Shown here: piece after piece, positions 32,861-41,477 of the stretch | How positions within the stretch are numbered: the stretch's first letter is position 1 | Layout of the letters: every line of letters begins with the position of its first letter | NCBI RefSeq assembly: GCF_000820505.1 | Contig: NZ_JWJD01000001.1 | Coordinates: forward strand, 449,566-513,565 | From: Geoalkalibacter ferrihydriticus DSM 17813 | GTDB lineage: Bacteria; Desulfobacterota; Desulfuromonadia; Desulfuromonadales; Geoalkalibacteraceae | DNA: 64,000 nucleotides | Reading direction: 5' to 3' | Notes under the pieces: generated by a model | What the model saw: only the letters and a program-made list of their open reading frames with translations | What the model was told of the DNA's origin: nothing | Database searches by the model: none | Position numbers and translations under genes: made by a program

Positions 32861-33921
32861 GATTGCTGTCCTTTGAGGCTATAGACATAAGCGAGGATTT
32901 CCGCCACCGCCTTGAACATATCTTCGGGAATATCCTGCCCCAGCTCCACCTGAAAGAGGGCGCGCGCCACCGGCACGTTCTCCACCAGGGGCACATCGTT
33001 TTCGCGGGCGATTTCGCGAATGCGCAGCGCCACGCGATCCGCGCCCTTGGCCACCACCCGCGGTGCGTCCATGCGCCCGCGCTCATAACGCAGCGCCACC
33101 GAAAGGTGGGTGGGATTGGTCACCACCACATCGGCCGTGGGAACCTCGGCCATCATGCGCTTGCGCGCCATCTCCATCTGCACCCCGCGGATCTTGGCCT
33201 TGAGATGCGGATCGCCCTCGGTCTGCTTGTGCTCATCCTTGGTTTCCTGCTTGGTCATCTTCATCTTTTCCTCCATCTCGTAGCGCGTGAAGGCGTAGTC
33301 GAAGATGGCCAGGACAATGAGGACCCCGCAGGTTTTGAGCAGCACCAGGAAGGTGACGCGCGCGACGAAATTAAGGGTTTCGTGCAAATCCATGTCAAGC
33401 AGATAGAGAGCGTTCTCGAACTCGCCCGCCACGGTGCGGTAAGCCACGAATCCGACGACCCCGACCTTGGTCAGCGACTTGACCAGCTCCACCAGCATGC
33501 GCTTGGAAACGAACTTCTTCATTCCGGTGATGGGGTTGAGCTTGGTCAGATCGGGCTCCATGGGCTTGGTGGTGAACAACCAGCCGATCTGCAACACCGA
33601 GGCGGCCATGCCCAGAATCATGGTGAGGGCCAGCAAGGGCATCAGCAACAAGCCCATCTTGCCCAGCACGGTGCGCATCAGTCCGGGCACGGAACCGACG
33701 GTCACCTCCAATTCGCTCGAGCGTCCCCAGATGGAGGTCAGCAGCGTTTCAAGCTCTTTGTAGAAATGGGGCGCGTAGAAAAACCACAGAATAACCGCGC
33801 CGATCATGATGACGGCGGTATTGACTTCGCGGCTCTGCGCCACCTGACCTTTCTTGCGAAAGTCATCGCGGCGCTTGGCTGTCGCTTTCTCTGTCTTTTC
33901 CTGACCGCTTTCCGCCGACAT
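32857..33921 (-). CDS. flhB: Flagellar export switch protein FlhB
   Basis: Export-gate protein that switches substrate class when the hook is complete. 354 aa. N-terminal SGQEKTEKATAKRRDDFRKKGQ, four membrane helices, and the autocleavage site NPTH in VVVTNPTHLSVALRYE, followed by DRVALRIREIARENDVPLVEN. FliK, the hook-length ruler that triggers the switch, is encoded 9 kb upstream. A sigma-54-like site lies 143 bases before the start. Confidence 0.97.
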   Translation of the reverse strand: MSAESGQEKTEKATAKRRDDFRKKGQVAQSREVNTAVIMIGAVILWFFYAPHFYKELETLLTSIWGRSSELEVTVGSVPGLMRTVLGKMGLLLMPLLALTMILGMAASVLQIGWLFTTKPMEPDLTKLNPITGMKKFVSKRMLVELVKSLTKVGVVGFVAYRTVAGEFENALYLLDMDLHETLNFVARVTFLVLLKTCGVLIVLAIFDYAFTRYEMEEKMKMTKQETKDEHKQTEGDPHLKAKIRGVQMEMARKRMMAEVPTADVVVTNPTHLSVALRYERGRMDAPRVVAKGADRVALRIREIARENDVPLVENVPVARALFQVELGQDIPEDMFKAVAEILAYVYSLKGQQS

Positions 33922-34063
33922 GCCGTATCGCTCCGCTGTTCAAACAAATCCCCGGGGGACCGAAATCCATCCGCGGATTCCGGAAAAACACCGCGGCCGC
34001 AGAGGCAGGCAAGTCAAATCTTTGCCTGTTTTCTCTCTGGCAGCCCACGCACCCTAAGGCGAA

Positions 34064-34079
34064 AGCAGGTTTCGTGCCT
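34064..34079 (-). promoter_or_regulatory. Candidate sigma-54 promoter for flhB-flhA-flhF-flhG-fliA
   Basis: Minus strand AGGCACG-AAAC-CTGCT keeps the near-invariant GG and GC ten bases apart and matches the rest of TGGCACG-N4-TTGCW except at two positions. It lies just after the fliR stop, at the start of the 161-base gap before flhB, the only sizeable gap in this part of the cluster. Confidence 0.6.
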
Positions 34080-34082
34080 TAT

Positions 34083-34859
34083 TTACAACAAGCTGAGAAT
34101 GTTAAGGAAATGCTCGCTCAGGCCGTTGAACTCACGAATCAGGATCGCCGCCGTCAGGTTCATGGTGGCGCTGATGATGAGCAGTGACAGGGCGATCTTG
34201 ATGGGAAAGGAGAGGAAAAACACATTGAGCTGGGGAAACACGCGCGCCATCACGCCCAGCACCACGCTGAGCAGGATCAACACCGCCAGCACCGGCGCGG
34301 CCAGCTTGACGCCGAGCACGAAAATATCGCTGGAGAGCTGGATCACATAGCCCAGCGCCCCCTGCGAGAGGTTCGCCTGTCCAGGTGCCAGCAGCGCGTA
34401 GGATTCGGCCAGAACGCGCAGAAACATGTGATGCAGATCGAGGGAGAGGAAAATCAGAATCGCAAGAATGTTCTGAAACTGGGGCACCACCGAAATCTGC
34501 CGCTGCGTCTGAGGATCGAAGACATTGGCGGCGGCAAAGCCCATCTGATAGCTGATGATGGTACCGCCCAACTCCACCGCGCTGAACACGAACTGCGCAA
34601 CAAAGCCGAACAGCAGGCCGATAAGCGCTTCGCTGAGGATCAGCAGGGCGAGGCTCAGAGGATCGAAGGACATCTCCGGGATATGCATCAGCGCCCGGGG
34701 AAACACCACCAGCGAAAGGATCACCGCCAGCCCGACCCGCACCTGGGCCGGGACCTGCCCACCGCTGAACACCGGCAGCACCGCCACCAGGGTACCGACG
34801 CGGGCCAGGCATACCAGAAAACTCTGGAAGCGCTCGACGGGCAACAGCAGCAGTTCCAC
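34083..34859 (-). CDS. fliR: Flagellar export gate protein FliR
   Basis: 258 aa integral membrane protein with about six hydrophobic segments, GVLVAVLPVFSGGQVPAQVRVGLA-type first loop and EALIGLLFGFVAQFVFSAVELGGTIISYQMGFA, which is the family hallmark. Forms the export gate with FliP and FliQ. The start is a GTG at 34859, 7 bases after fliQ. Confidence 0.94.
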   Translation of the reverse strand: MELLLLPVERFQSFLVCLARVGTLVAVLPVFSGGQVPAQVRVGLAVILSLVVFPRALMHIPEMSFDPLSLALLILSEALIGLLFGFVAQFVFSAVELGGTIISYQMGFAAANVFDPQTQRQISVVPQFQNILAILIFLSLDLHHMFLRVLAESYALLAPGQANLSQGALGYVIQLSSDIFVLGVKLAAPVLAVLILLSVVLGVMARVFPQLNVFFLSFPIKIALSLLIISATMNLTAAILIREFNGLSEHFLNILSLL

Positions 34860-34866
34860 AGGACGC

Positions 34867-35136
34867 CTAGCCGCCCACCAGATGAATGGATTCGTAAATA
34901 CGGGTGGTGAAGGCCAGCAAGACCTTGATCATCCACGGCGCCATAATCAACAAAGTGACCAGCACCGCGACGATTTTGGGAATAAAGGTCATGGTCTGTT
35001 CGTTGATCTGGGTCGCGGCCTGAAAGATGGCGATGCTCAGGCCCGTGACCAGGGCCACGATGAGCAGCGGCCCGGCGACCATCAGCACCGTTTCCACGGC
35101 CTGTCGGCCGATATCAACGACAAATTCGGGAGTCAT
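34867..35136 (-). CDS. fliQ: Flagellar export gate protein FliQ
   Basis: 89 aa, two membrane helices, with GLSIAIFQAATQINEQTMTFIPK as the conserved loop of FliQ. Lies 9 bases after fliP and 7 before fliR, the standard fliPQR order. Confidence 0.97.
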   Translation of the reverse strand: MTPEFVVDIGRQAVETVLMVAGPLLIVALVTGLSIAIFQAATQINEQTMTFIPKIVAVLVTLLIMAPWMIKVLLAFTTRIYESIHLVGG

Positions 35137-35145
35137 GAGTCATCC

Positions 35146-35883
35146 TCAGCCGAAACTTCTGACCAAAGAGGCCAGAACCAGCTCCCAGCCGTCCACCAGG
35201 ACGAACAGCAGCAACTTGAAAGGCAGCGAAATGATAATCGGCGGCAGCATCATCATGCCCATCCCCATGAGCACCGAAGCGATGACCATGTCGATCACCA
35301 AAAAGGGAATGTAGATGAGAAAGCCGATCTGAAAGGCGCGCTTAAGCTCGGACAGCATGAATGCCGGGATCAGGGTGGTGGTGGCCAGTTCCTCGACGTT
35401 GTTGGGCGCCGGGCGGCCGCTGATGTCGATCATCAGGGCCAGATCCTTTTCGCTGGTCTGGCCGAGCATGAAGCCGCGCATGGGGATCAAGGCCTCCTCC
35501 ACCGCCTCGTTGAAGCCGATCTCCTCGGCCATGTAGGGCTGCAAAGCGCGCTCGTTGATCTCCCCGAACACCGGCGCCATAATGAAAAAAGTCAAAAACA
35601 GAGCCAGTCCGATGATCACCTGATTGGGCGGCGCCTGCTGGGTGCCCATGGCGTTGCGCACAAAGCCCAGCACGATGACGATGCGGGTGAAACTGGTGGT
35701 CATGAGCAGAATCGCCGGCGCCACCGAAAGCACGGTGAAAACAAACAGTACCTGCAGGGCCGTAGCGACTTCCTGCGGCCCGCTAGCTTCGCCGATGCCG
35801 AGGGTAATGCTGGGCAGGCTCTGCGCCGCCGCGACGGCGGGCAGAAGAACCAGGGCCGCCAGGGCCGCAAACACCCTTATCAT
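35146..35883 (-). CDS. fliP: Flagellar export gate protein FliP
   Basis: 245 aa from MIRVFAALAAL (35883), with GAGAAGGGG upstream. A cleavable N-terminal signal peptide is followed by SITLGIG, then TSFTRIVIVLGFVRNAMGTQQAPPNQVI and KRAFQIGFLIYIPFLVIDMVIASVLMGMGMMMLPP, all FliP signatures. The ATG overlaps the fliO stop (ATGA). A much longer frame reaching 36210 runs through fliO and is rejected. Confidence 0.97.
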   Translation of the reverse strand: MIRVFAALAALVLLPAVAAAQSLPSITLGIGEASGPQEVATALQVLFVFTVLSVAPAILLMTTSFTRIVIVLGFVRNAMGTQQAPPNQVIIGLALFLTFFIMAPVFGEINERALQPYMAEEIGFNEAVEEALIPMRGFMLGQTSEKDLALMIDISGRPAPNNVEELATTTLIPAFMLSELKRAFQIGFLIYIPFLVIDMVIASVLMGMGMMMLPPIIISLPFKLLLFVLVDGWELVLASLVRSFG

Positions 35884-36257
35884 GACCCCTTCTCCAGCTC
35901 CGTGCGCAGATTGCGGTCGAACGCGCCCGGTTGCGCCTGCCCGAGGCTCACCAGCAGCTCTACACGCTCGGCGCCAACGCCGAGCAGCAGTTCCTGGCCG
36001 CCAACCTCGACCAGATACAAGCCCTTTTTCGGCCCGAGGCTGCGCATTTCCAGCACCTTGATACGCCCGTTGCGCGTACCCGGCATGAGGTTGAGGCCGC
36101 GCCGCGAGAGCGCGTAGAGCAAAAACACCAGCCCCAGAACCAGCGCCAGGCCGCTCAAAGCCTTGAGCAGCGTCGCGGTGGTGGTTGCCGCGCCGCTTTC
36201 GGCGGCCCACGCCAGGGTGGGCGACAGCAGCACAATGGTCAAAACTTTTTTCATCAT
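35880..36257 (-). CDS. fliO: Flagellar export accessory protein FliO
   Basis: About 125 aa: signal-like N-terminus, one membrane helix (LSGLALVLGLVFLLYAL), then a basic loop and the RIKVLEMRSLGPKKGLYLVEVGGQELLLGV motif typical of FliO, which stabilises FliP. Two adjacent ATG codons (36257 and 36254) are equally possible starts. Between fliN (7 bases) and fliP (overlap). Confidence 0.9.
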   Translation of the reverse strand: MMKKVLTIVLLSPTLAWAAESGAATTTATLLKALSGLALVLGLVFLLYALSRRGLNLMPGTRNGRIKVLEMRSLGPKKGLYLVEVGGQELLLGVGAERVELLVSLGQAQPGAFDRNLRTELEKGS

Positions 36258-36264
36258 GACGGGG

Positions 36265-36585
36265 TTACCCCAGCTTTTCCAGACGCTCGGCGGGACTGAC
36301 CACATCGGTCAGGCGCAGCCCGAACTTGTCGTTGACCAGCACCGCTTCGCCACGCGCGATCAGGCGCTGATTGACATAGACATCGAGGGTTTCACCGGCG
36401 AGCTTGTCCAGCTCGACGACATAGCCCTCGCGCATCTGCAGCAGATCCTTGATCAGGATACGGGTGCGGCCGACTTCCACCGAGACCTGCAGGGGCACGT
36501 CCAGCAAAAAATCGAGGTTGCGCATTTCTCCCGCCGCGCCGGTTGCTGACGCTGCGGATTGACTGTTGGCCTTGCTGTTTTCCAT
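36265..36585 (-). CDS. fliN: Flagellar motor switch protein FliN
   Basis: 106 aa from the ATG at 36585 with AGGAG 8 bases upstream. The C-terminal SpoA fold is clear: FLLDVPLQVSVEVGRTRILIKDLLQM and ARGEAVLVNDKFGLRLTDVVSPAERL. Forms the C-ring bottom with FliM and FliG. Confidence 0.97.
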   Translation of the reverse strand: MENSKANSQSAASATGAAGEMRNLDFLLDVPLQVSVEVGRTRILIKDLLQMREGYVVELDKLAGETLDVYVNQRLIARGEAVLVNDKFGLRLTDVVSPAERLEKLG

Positions 36586-36633
36586 GGCGCTATCTCCTGC
36601 CGGTTGATTTAGTGTCAAGGGATGAGGGTCGGG

Positions 36634-37617
36634 TCACATCTGTCCGGTGATACGCACGGCTTTCTTGCCGTTCTTGACGCCGGGCAGGCCCGCGAACTTG
36701 GGCCGTTCCTCGACGTGGATCTGGAGAGGCGAATGGGGTTCGCAACCCAGATCGATGATGTCGCCGACCTGGAAGTTGAGAATGTCGCGCACGCTTAGAG
36801 TAACTTTGCCCAGAGAGGCGGCAAGGGTCACCTCGGTTTCGCCCATTTCTTCCTGCAGACGTCGCGACCACAGGGACTCGCGCCGTCCGCCGCCGCTGCC
36901 CAAGGCACTCTCCTTGAGCTTTTCCCGCAGGGGATCCAGGGTGGCATGGGGAATGGCCAGGGTCAGCTTGCCCTGCAAATTGTCGACCCGCACCGTGAGC
37001 CGGGTGACGAGCATCGCCGAATCAGGCGGCACGATGGTCACCAGGCGCGGGTTGGTTTCAACCTTGACCAGCGAGCAGTCAAGATTCTCCAGGGGCGCAA
37101 AGGCCTTTTTCAGATCCGGACAGGCATCGGCGATAATGCCTTTAATGACGTTGATCTCAATGGCGGTCATGGCCCGCTCGAAAATGGTGAACTTATTGCG
37201 GGTGGTGCCGCCAAGCATCAACTCAAGCAGCGAGAAAGAAAGTTGATCATCCAGAATCAGCAGGCCACCGGCCTTGAGAGGATCAAGGCGCAGAATCCCG
37301 ATCAAACCATTTTTCGGCAGATTATTCAGAAATGTCTCAAATTCGACGGTCTCCAGATCGTTGCGCTTGACCGACACGGACGATTGCAGGCGGTTGGTCA
37401 GGGACATGCCGTAATTGCGCGCAAAACCGTCGAGGAGGATATCGATATTCTGGAAACGCCAGCGCCCGGAATCCTGCAGGCGCAGCAGGTCAAGCCGACT
37501 GGGCTCGCCGCGCTCGGGCAGATCGATCTCGCCGCCGAATTCTTCGGTGTCGATTTCGCCCTCGTTGACCGCCGAGAGCAATTCGGCGATTTCTTCTTTG
37601 GTCAGTATCCGTTCCAA
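36634..37617 (-). CDS. fliM: Flagellar motor switch protein FliM
   Basis: C-ring protein that binds phosphorylated CheY. About 327 aa. N-terminal ILTKEEIAELLSAV is the CheY-binding peptide; the middle domain contains NYGMSLTNRLQSSVSV and LELMLGGTTRNKFTIFERAMTAIE; the C-terminal SpoA domain follows from about 250. The best start is a TTG at 37617, five bases after GGGGGG, which places the CheY peptide at the very N-terminus as in the family; upstream codons are unsupported. Confidence 0.95.
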   Translation of the reverse strand: MERILTKEEIAELLSAVNEGEIDTEEFGGEIDLPERGEPSRLDLLRLQDSGRWRFQNIDILLDGFARNYGMSLTNRLQSSVSVKRNDLETVEFETFLNNLPKNGLIGILRLDPLKAGGLLILDDQLSFSLLELMLGGTTRNKFTIFERAMTAIEINVIKGIIADACPDLKKAFAPLENLDCSLVKVETNPRLVTIVPPDSAMLVTRLTVRVDNLQGKLTLAIPHATLDPLREKLKESALGSGGGRRESLWSRRLQEEMGETEVTLAASLGKVTLSVRDILNFQVGDIIDLGCEPHSPLQIHVEERPKFAGLPGVKNGKKAVRITGQM

Positions 37618-37685
37618 GCAATCCCCCCGTGGGCTTCGAAAAGCCCGGACCCAGGTCAAATTCGCGGGCGCAGCGCGCTGCGTCC

Positions 37686-38180
37686 CTACTGAACGACGAA
37701 TTCGGTGAAGTAGATGCGTCGTACCCGATCGCGCTTCAGGATCTCGTTGACCCGGCCGAGCAGCTCGGCGCGCAATTGCAGCTTACCTTGCAGGTCGTTG
37801 AGTTCATCGAAGGTCTTGTTGCCGGTCACCAGCAGAATGGCGTCGCGCAATTGCGGCATACGTTCAATCACCTCCTGGCGCCCGGCCACGGTTTCCACCT
37901 CCAGGGTGAGCGCCGCCTTGAGGTAACGGGTTCCGTCATTGTCGAGGATGTTGACGATAAACGGCTCGATTTCAATCATCGGCCCGACGGCATCGGATGC
38001 CAGATTCGATGAACCCGCCGCCGCGGCACCTCCCGCGCCGGGCAGGGCGCCTTTGCTGCCCATGAAGTAGGCGCCGGCGCCAATGCCGGCGGCCAGCAGA
38101 ACCACCACCGCGATGATCAGCCCCTTCTTGCCGCCGGATTTCTTGCCGCCTTCCTGCTCGTCCTTCTTCTTTTCCGCCAT
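37686..38180 (-). CDS. fliL: Flagellar basal body protein FliL
   Basis: 164 aa from the ATG at 38180 (GGAG upstream). A Lys-rich cytoplasmic start, one membrane helix (LIIAVVVLLAAGIGAGAYF), a Gly/Ala linker and a periplasmic FliL domain (MIEIEPFIVNILDNDGTRYLKAALTLEVE ... RVRRIYFTEFVVQ). FliL surrounds the stator and supports torque; its place next to motB fits. Confidence 0.95.
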   Translation of the reverse strand: MAEKKKDEQEGGKKSGGKKGLIIAVVVLLAAGIGAGAYFMGSKGALPGAGGAAAAGSSNLASDAVGPMIEIEPFIVNILDNDGTRYLKAALTLEVETVAGRQEVIERMPQLRDAILLVTGNKTFDELNDLQGKLQLRAELLGRVNEILKRDRVRRIYFTEFVVQ

Positions 38181-38217
38181 GATCAATCTCCAAAGATGTT
38201 GAAAAATCCAAAAACCC

Positions 38218-38985
38218 TTAAAACGGCATCTGCTCACGCGCATCGATGAGATAGGGAAGTTCTTCGCGTGACGAGCTGGTGCTCTCGAGCACGAATTCGA
38301 CGCGCCGGTTCAGGGCGCGGCCCTCGGCAGTGTCGTTGGAGCCCAGGGGGCGCTTTTCGCCATAGCCGACCGCCGCGAGCCGCTCCAGGGGCAACAGGTC
38401 TTCGTTGCCGAAAAACTTGAGCACCGACACGGCACGGGCGACGGAATAATCCCAGTTGCTCAATCCGGGTCGGCTTACCGGCACTGAATCCGTGTGCCCC
38501 TCGATACGCAGATTGAAAGGCAGTGGCCGAACCATTTCGGCCACCTTGCGCAAGACCGGGTAGGCCTCGGAGCGCACCTCGGTCTGCCCCGCCTCGAACA
38601 GCACCGCGTCGTTGACCCGCAGAACCACCGCGCCGCGATCCTGCACCAGGGTGATGTCGCGATCGAGCTTGAGGCGCTGCATCTGTACAATGAGCCGTTT
38701 GTAGAGCCGCGCGGTATAATCATCCTCGATGGGCAGGAATTCGACGATGCGCGGTCGCTCAACGGTGGTCAGGTTGGAGCTGGCCATGACCCCGAAAGCC
38801 CCCTGAAGAGAACCCAACACTTCCTTGAACTTCATCTGGTCGAGCTGTGCCATGGACAGCAGCAGCACGAAGAAGGTCAGCAACAGGGTCACCATGTCGC
38901 TGTAGGTCACCATCCACAGGGGAGCGCCTGCGGCGACAGGGCGCTTTTTCTTTTTCGCTCCGCCGTTGTTATTTTCTTCGGCCAC
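38218..38985 (-). CDS. motB: Flagellar stator protein MotB
   Basis: 255 aa. One membrane helix with the proton-carrying Asp (Asp30 in TYSDMVTLLLTFFVLLLSM), a plug/linker region, and an OmpA-type peptidoglycan-binding domain (LRIEGHTDSVPV, NWDYSVARAVSVLKFF, EGRALNRRVEFVLE). Starts with GTG at 38985 behind GGGGTAGG, immediately after motA. The residues around the Asp fit an ion-conducting stator, but H+ versus Na+ cannot be read with certainty. Confidence 0.96.
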   Translation of the reverse strand: MAEENNNGGAKKKKRPVAAGAPLWMVTYSDMVTLLLTFFVLLLSMAQLDQMKFKEVLGSLQGAFGVMASSNLTTVERPRIVEFLPIEDDYTARLYKRLIVQMQRLKLDRDITLVQDRGAVVLRVNDAVLFEAGQTEVRSEAYPVLRKVAEMVRPLPFNLRIEGHTDSVPVSRPGLSNWDYSVARAVSVLKFFGNEDLLPLERLAAVGYGEKRPLGSNDTAEGRALNRRVEFVLESTSSSREELPYLIDAREQMPF

Positions 38986-38988
38986 GGC

Positions 38989-39765
38989 CTACCCCTTTTT
39001 CTTGTTGAAAAAGCTTTCGCGGAACTTAGGCGCCACGAAGGCATGGAGCTTCTGCTCCATGATGCGCGGGTTCTCGCCGGCCAGGATCGACTTCATGCCT
39101 TCGGAGATCAGGGTCTTTTTGAGGATTTCCGACTGCGAGCGGTTGCGCAGCTTGCCCGACATGGGAATGAAAAGCACGTTGGCCATGACCGCGCCGTAAA
39201 AAGTCGTGAGCAGCGCCATGGCCATGGCCGGGCCGATGGTTGAGGGGTCTTCCATGGTCTGGAGCATCTGCACCAGCCCGATGAGGGTGCCGATCATGCC
39301 CATGGCCGGAGCGTAAGTGCCCATGGCGACAAAAATGTCGGCGCCTTCGCCGTGGCGCTCCATGATATATTCGATCTCGCGGTCGAGCATTTCCTTCATC
39401 GCCTCGGGTTCCTGGCCGTCCACCGCCATTTGCACCCCCTTGACGAAAAAGGGGTCCCGGATTTCGGAAACCACCGCTTGCAGCGAAAGAATGCCTTCCT
39501 TGCGCGCCTTATTCGAGTAGCGGATCAGCGCCTCGATCGTTTCCGTGGGCGACTCGTCGGTGTGGAAAAACGTCTTCTTGAGTACGGCAAAGGCCCGCAT
39601 CACCTCACGGAAAGGATAATGCACCAGGGTCGCGCCCATAGTGCCGCCGGCCACCACGGTCAAGGCCGCGAAGTCGATAAAAAGCGTGATGCCGCTGCCG
39701 GAAGTGATGGCCATGATCATCAGGCCAAAGGCGGCGATGATGCCCAGAATGGTGGAGAGATCCAT
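38989..39765 (-). CDS. motA: Flagellar stator protein MotA
   Basis: 258 aa with four membrane helices. MDLSTILGIIAAFGLMI start, TVVAGGTMGATLVHYP, the cytoplasmic charged loop (about 80-160), and GTYAPAMGMIGTLIGLVQML with the functional Pro. The start at 39765 follows GAGG; the longer upstream frame to 39993 is non-coding in composition and crosses a perfect sigma-54 site. First gene of the motA-fliR unit. Confidence 0.96.
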   Translation of the reverse strand: MDLSTILGIIAAFGLMIMAITSGSGITLFIDFAALTVVAGGTMGATLVHYPFREVMRAFAVLKKTFFHTDESPTETIEALIRYSNKARKEGILSLQAVVSEIRDPFFVKGVQMAVDGQEPEAMKEMLDREIEYIMERHGEGADIFVAMGTYAPAMGMIGTLIGLVQMLQTMEDPSTIGPAMAMALLTTFYGAVMANVLFIPMSGKLRNRSQSEILKKTLISEGMKSILAGENPRIMEQKLHAFVAPKFRESFFNKKKG

Positions 39766-39838
39766 GATGGAAAACCTCGATTCGGTCGTGTTCTCATTAT
39801 GCCGGGCTTCAACCTGCGAGCCCCGGCAACCCTGATTG

Positions 39839-39854
39839 AGCAAATGCCGTGCCA
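39839..39854 (-). promoter_or_regulatory. Sigma-54 promoter upstream of motA
   Basis: Minus strand TGGCACG-GCAT-TTGCT matches the sigma-54 consensus TGGCACG-N4-TTGCW at every position. It lies 74 bases before motA and downstream of the terminator that ends the flgE unit, so it should drive motA-motB-fliL-fliM-fliN-fliO-fliP-fliQ-fliR. Confidence 0.85.
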
Positions 39855-39884
39855 CGAAGGCGGGAAATGCCACGAATTGCTTTA

Positions 39885-40022
39885 GCGCCCCTCTGTCGGG
39901 GCGCATTGGATGCGCCCTGGGCGGACGCAGTCCGCCCCTACGAATTCTCCGTTCATGCAGGGGCGAGGCACTGCCTCGCCCAGGGCGACCCACCGGGTCG
40001 CCCCTACGTCAAGGGGCGCCCC
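39885..40022. repeat. Cluster of intergenic palindromes
   Basis: Five GC-rich dyads in about 140 bases: GCGCCCC/GGGGCGC (39885-39904), GGGCGGA/TCCGCCC (39919-39937), GGGCGAGGC/GCCTCGCCC (39961-39981), GGGCGACCC/GGGTCGCCC (39983-40003) and GGGGCGCCCC (40013-40022). The second and fourth share flanks, CC(T/A)GGGCG at the left and CGCCCCTACG at the right, so they look like two copies of one dispersed palindromic unit. Such elements are common in intergenic space and may have been mobilised by REP-type transposases; none is present here. Confidence 0.75.
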
Positions 40023-40025
40023 GTC

Positions 40026-40055
40026 AAAAAAAAGGCCGCCTCCGAAGAGACGGCC
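40026..40055 (-). terminator. Intrinsic terminator after flgE
   Basis: On the minus strand GGCCGTCTC-TTCG-GAGGCGGCC, a 9-bp stem with one G-T pair and a stable TTCG loop, is followed by T8. It lies 26 bases after the flgE stop and ends the unit that begins upstream of flgB. Confidence 0.93.
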
Positions 40056-40080
40056 CGTGCGGTCAACTTTTTGACTCGAA

Positions 40081-41343
40081 TTAGCGTTTGAGATTGATCA
40101 GTTCCCCGAGCATCTCGTCGGTGGTGGTAATGATGCGCGAGTTGGCCTGAAAGCCGCGCTGGGTGGTGATCATCTTGACAAATTCCTGCGCCAGGTCGAC
40201 GTTGGACTGCTCCAGGGCATTGGTGAAGATTTTGCCCAACTCGGCACCGGGAACTCCGACGCGCGGATCGCCCGAATTGGCCGAAGAGGCGTAGAGGTTG
40301 CTGCCCTCCTTGGTCAGACCGTTGGTATTGGGAAATTTGGCCAGAGCGATCTGAGCGACACGAATGCGCTCGCCGTTGGAGTAGTTGGCGGTGACGATGC
40401 CATCGCCGTCGATGGCGATGCGCACCAGACTGCCGGCGCCGAAGCCGTTCTGGCCCTGAGAGATGACGATGGAGTCACTGCTGTACTGGGTGGTGTTGAA
40501 ACTCAGGTCGATATCCTGAGTGCTGGCGCCGTTGACCCAGGTGAGAACACCGGGGATGAGGGATCCGCTCTGGCCGCTGGTGAGATTGCCACCGGTATCG
40601 AATTCCAGGGTGCCGGTGCCAACCACCGTCAGATCGCCCGGAGTGCCGCCGATTTCCGCACCATCCACCACGGTATTCCACTGCCACTCATTGGCATCGG
40701 TCTTGGTGAAATACGTCGAAAGCAGATGGGTATTGCCGAGAGTATCGTAAACCGGTATCGAGGTCGCGTAGCTCGAAGTCCCCATGGGATTGAGAGGATC
40801 AAAGCCGCCCGCGACGACGGGCGCATTGGAATCGAGGTTGGTGGTCAGATTGATCTCGCTGGTGGGCCGCGCCGGAATCAGCGTTCCGGTATCGACGCGA
40901 ATCTCCGCGGGATCGCCGATGCCCAGGGTGCCGTCGGCCTCAAAGGCCTTGCCCTGCACGCGAAAGCCTTCGGGATTGACCAGAAAGCCCTGCTCGTTAA
41001 AACGGAACGCCCCGGCGCGGGTGTAGAAATCCTGCTGACCGCCGGGCGCCTTGACGATGAAGAAGCCGTCACCCTCGATGGCCAGATCGGTGTTGGATTC
41101 GGTATTTTCGAAGGTGCCCTGGCTGAAGATGTTGTCGACCACCGAAAGCTGGGTGCCGCGACCGACCTGGGAGGCGCCGCCCGAACCCGAGATGTTGGCC
41201 GAGAGCAGATCGGAGAAAATGGTACGGCTCGACTTGAAGCCGATGGTGTTGGTGTTGGCGATGTTGTTGCCGAGTACGCTCATGGCGTTGCCATTGGTGT
41301 TGAGGCCGGAAACGCCGGTGTACAGTGCGCTGGAAATACCCAT
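40081..41343 (-). CDS. flgE: Flagellar hook protein FlgE
   Basis: Hook subunit, 420 aa. N-terminal ISSALYTGVSGLNTNGNAMSVLGNNIANTNTIGFK, variable central domain (about 140-340), and C-terminal LAQEFVKMITTQRGFQANSRIITTTDEMLGELINLKR-type ending are characteristic. The ATG follows CGGAGGAT. The 134-base gap before it contains a strong hairpin (41367-41392). Confidence 0.96.
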   Translation of the reverse strand: MGISSALYTGVSGLNTNGNAMSVLGNNIANTNTIGFKSSRTIFSDLLSANISGSGGASQVGRGTQLSVVDNIFSQGTFENTESNTDLAIEGDGFFIVKAPGGQQDFYTRAGAFRFNEQGFLVNPEGFRVQGKAFEADGTLGIGDPAEIRVDTGTLIPARPTSEINLTTNLDSNAPVVAGGFDPLNPMGTSSYATSIPVYDTLGNTHLLSTYFTKTDANEWQWNTVVDGAEIGGTPGDLTVVGTGTLEFDTGGNLTSGQSGSLIPGVLTWVNGASTQDIDLSFNTTQYSSDSIVISQGQNGFGAGSLVRIAIDGDGIVTANYSNGERIRVAQIALAKFPNTNGLTKEGSNLYASSANSGDPRVGVPGAELGKIFTNALEQSNVDLAQEFVKMITTQRGFQANSRIITTTDEMLGELINLKR

Positions 41344-41366
41344 TTTTCTTTATCCTCCGTGGTGAG

Positions 41367-41392
41367 GGGCCACCTCTGTCGGTCGGTGGCCC
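41367..41392. promoter_or_regulatory. Leader hairpin upstream of flgE
   Basis: GGGCCACC and GGTGGCCC pair perfectly around a 10-base loop, 24 bases before the flgE start on the minus strand. There is no T-run, so it is not a terminator; it may stabilise the flgE message or mark a processing site. Confidence 0.45.
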
Positions 41393-41477
41393 GCGAACCT
41401 CCTCAATGAGGACCGGTTCGGTTCGGTTAAAAGCTGGTCAGTTGTCCGTTGTTCGTTGTTTAAAACCAAATGCACTT

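Noticed and set aside
32863-34350. Plus-strand frame opposite flhB and fliR
   Set aside because: His/Gln-rich antisense translation across two conserved genes; no ribosome-binding site and no family.
39885-40022. CRISPR array
   Set aside because: The repeats are palindromic, of differing sequence and without regular spacers, and no cas genes are near.
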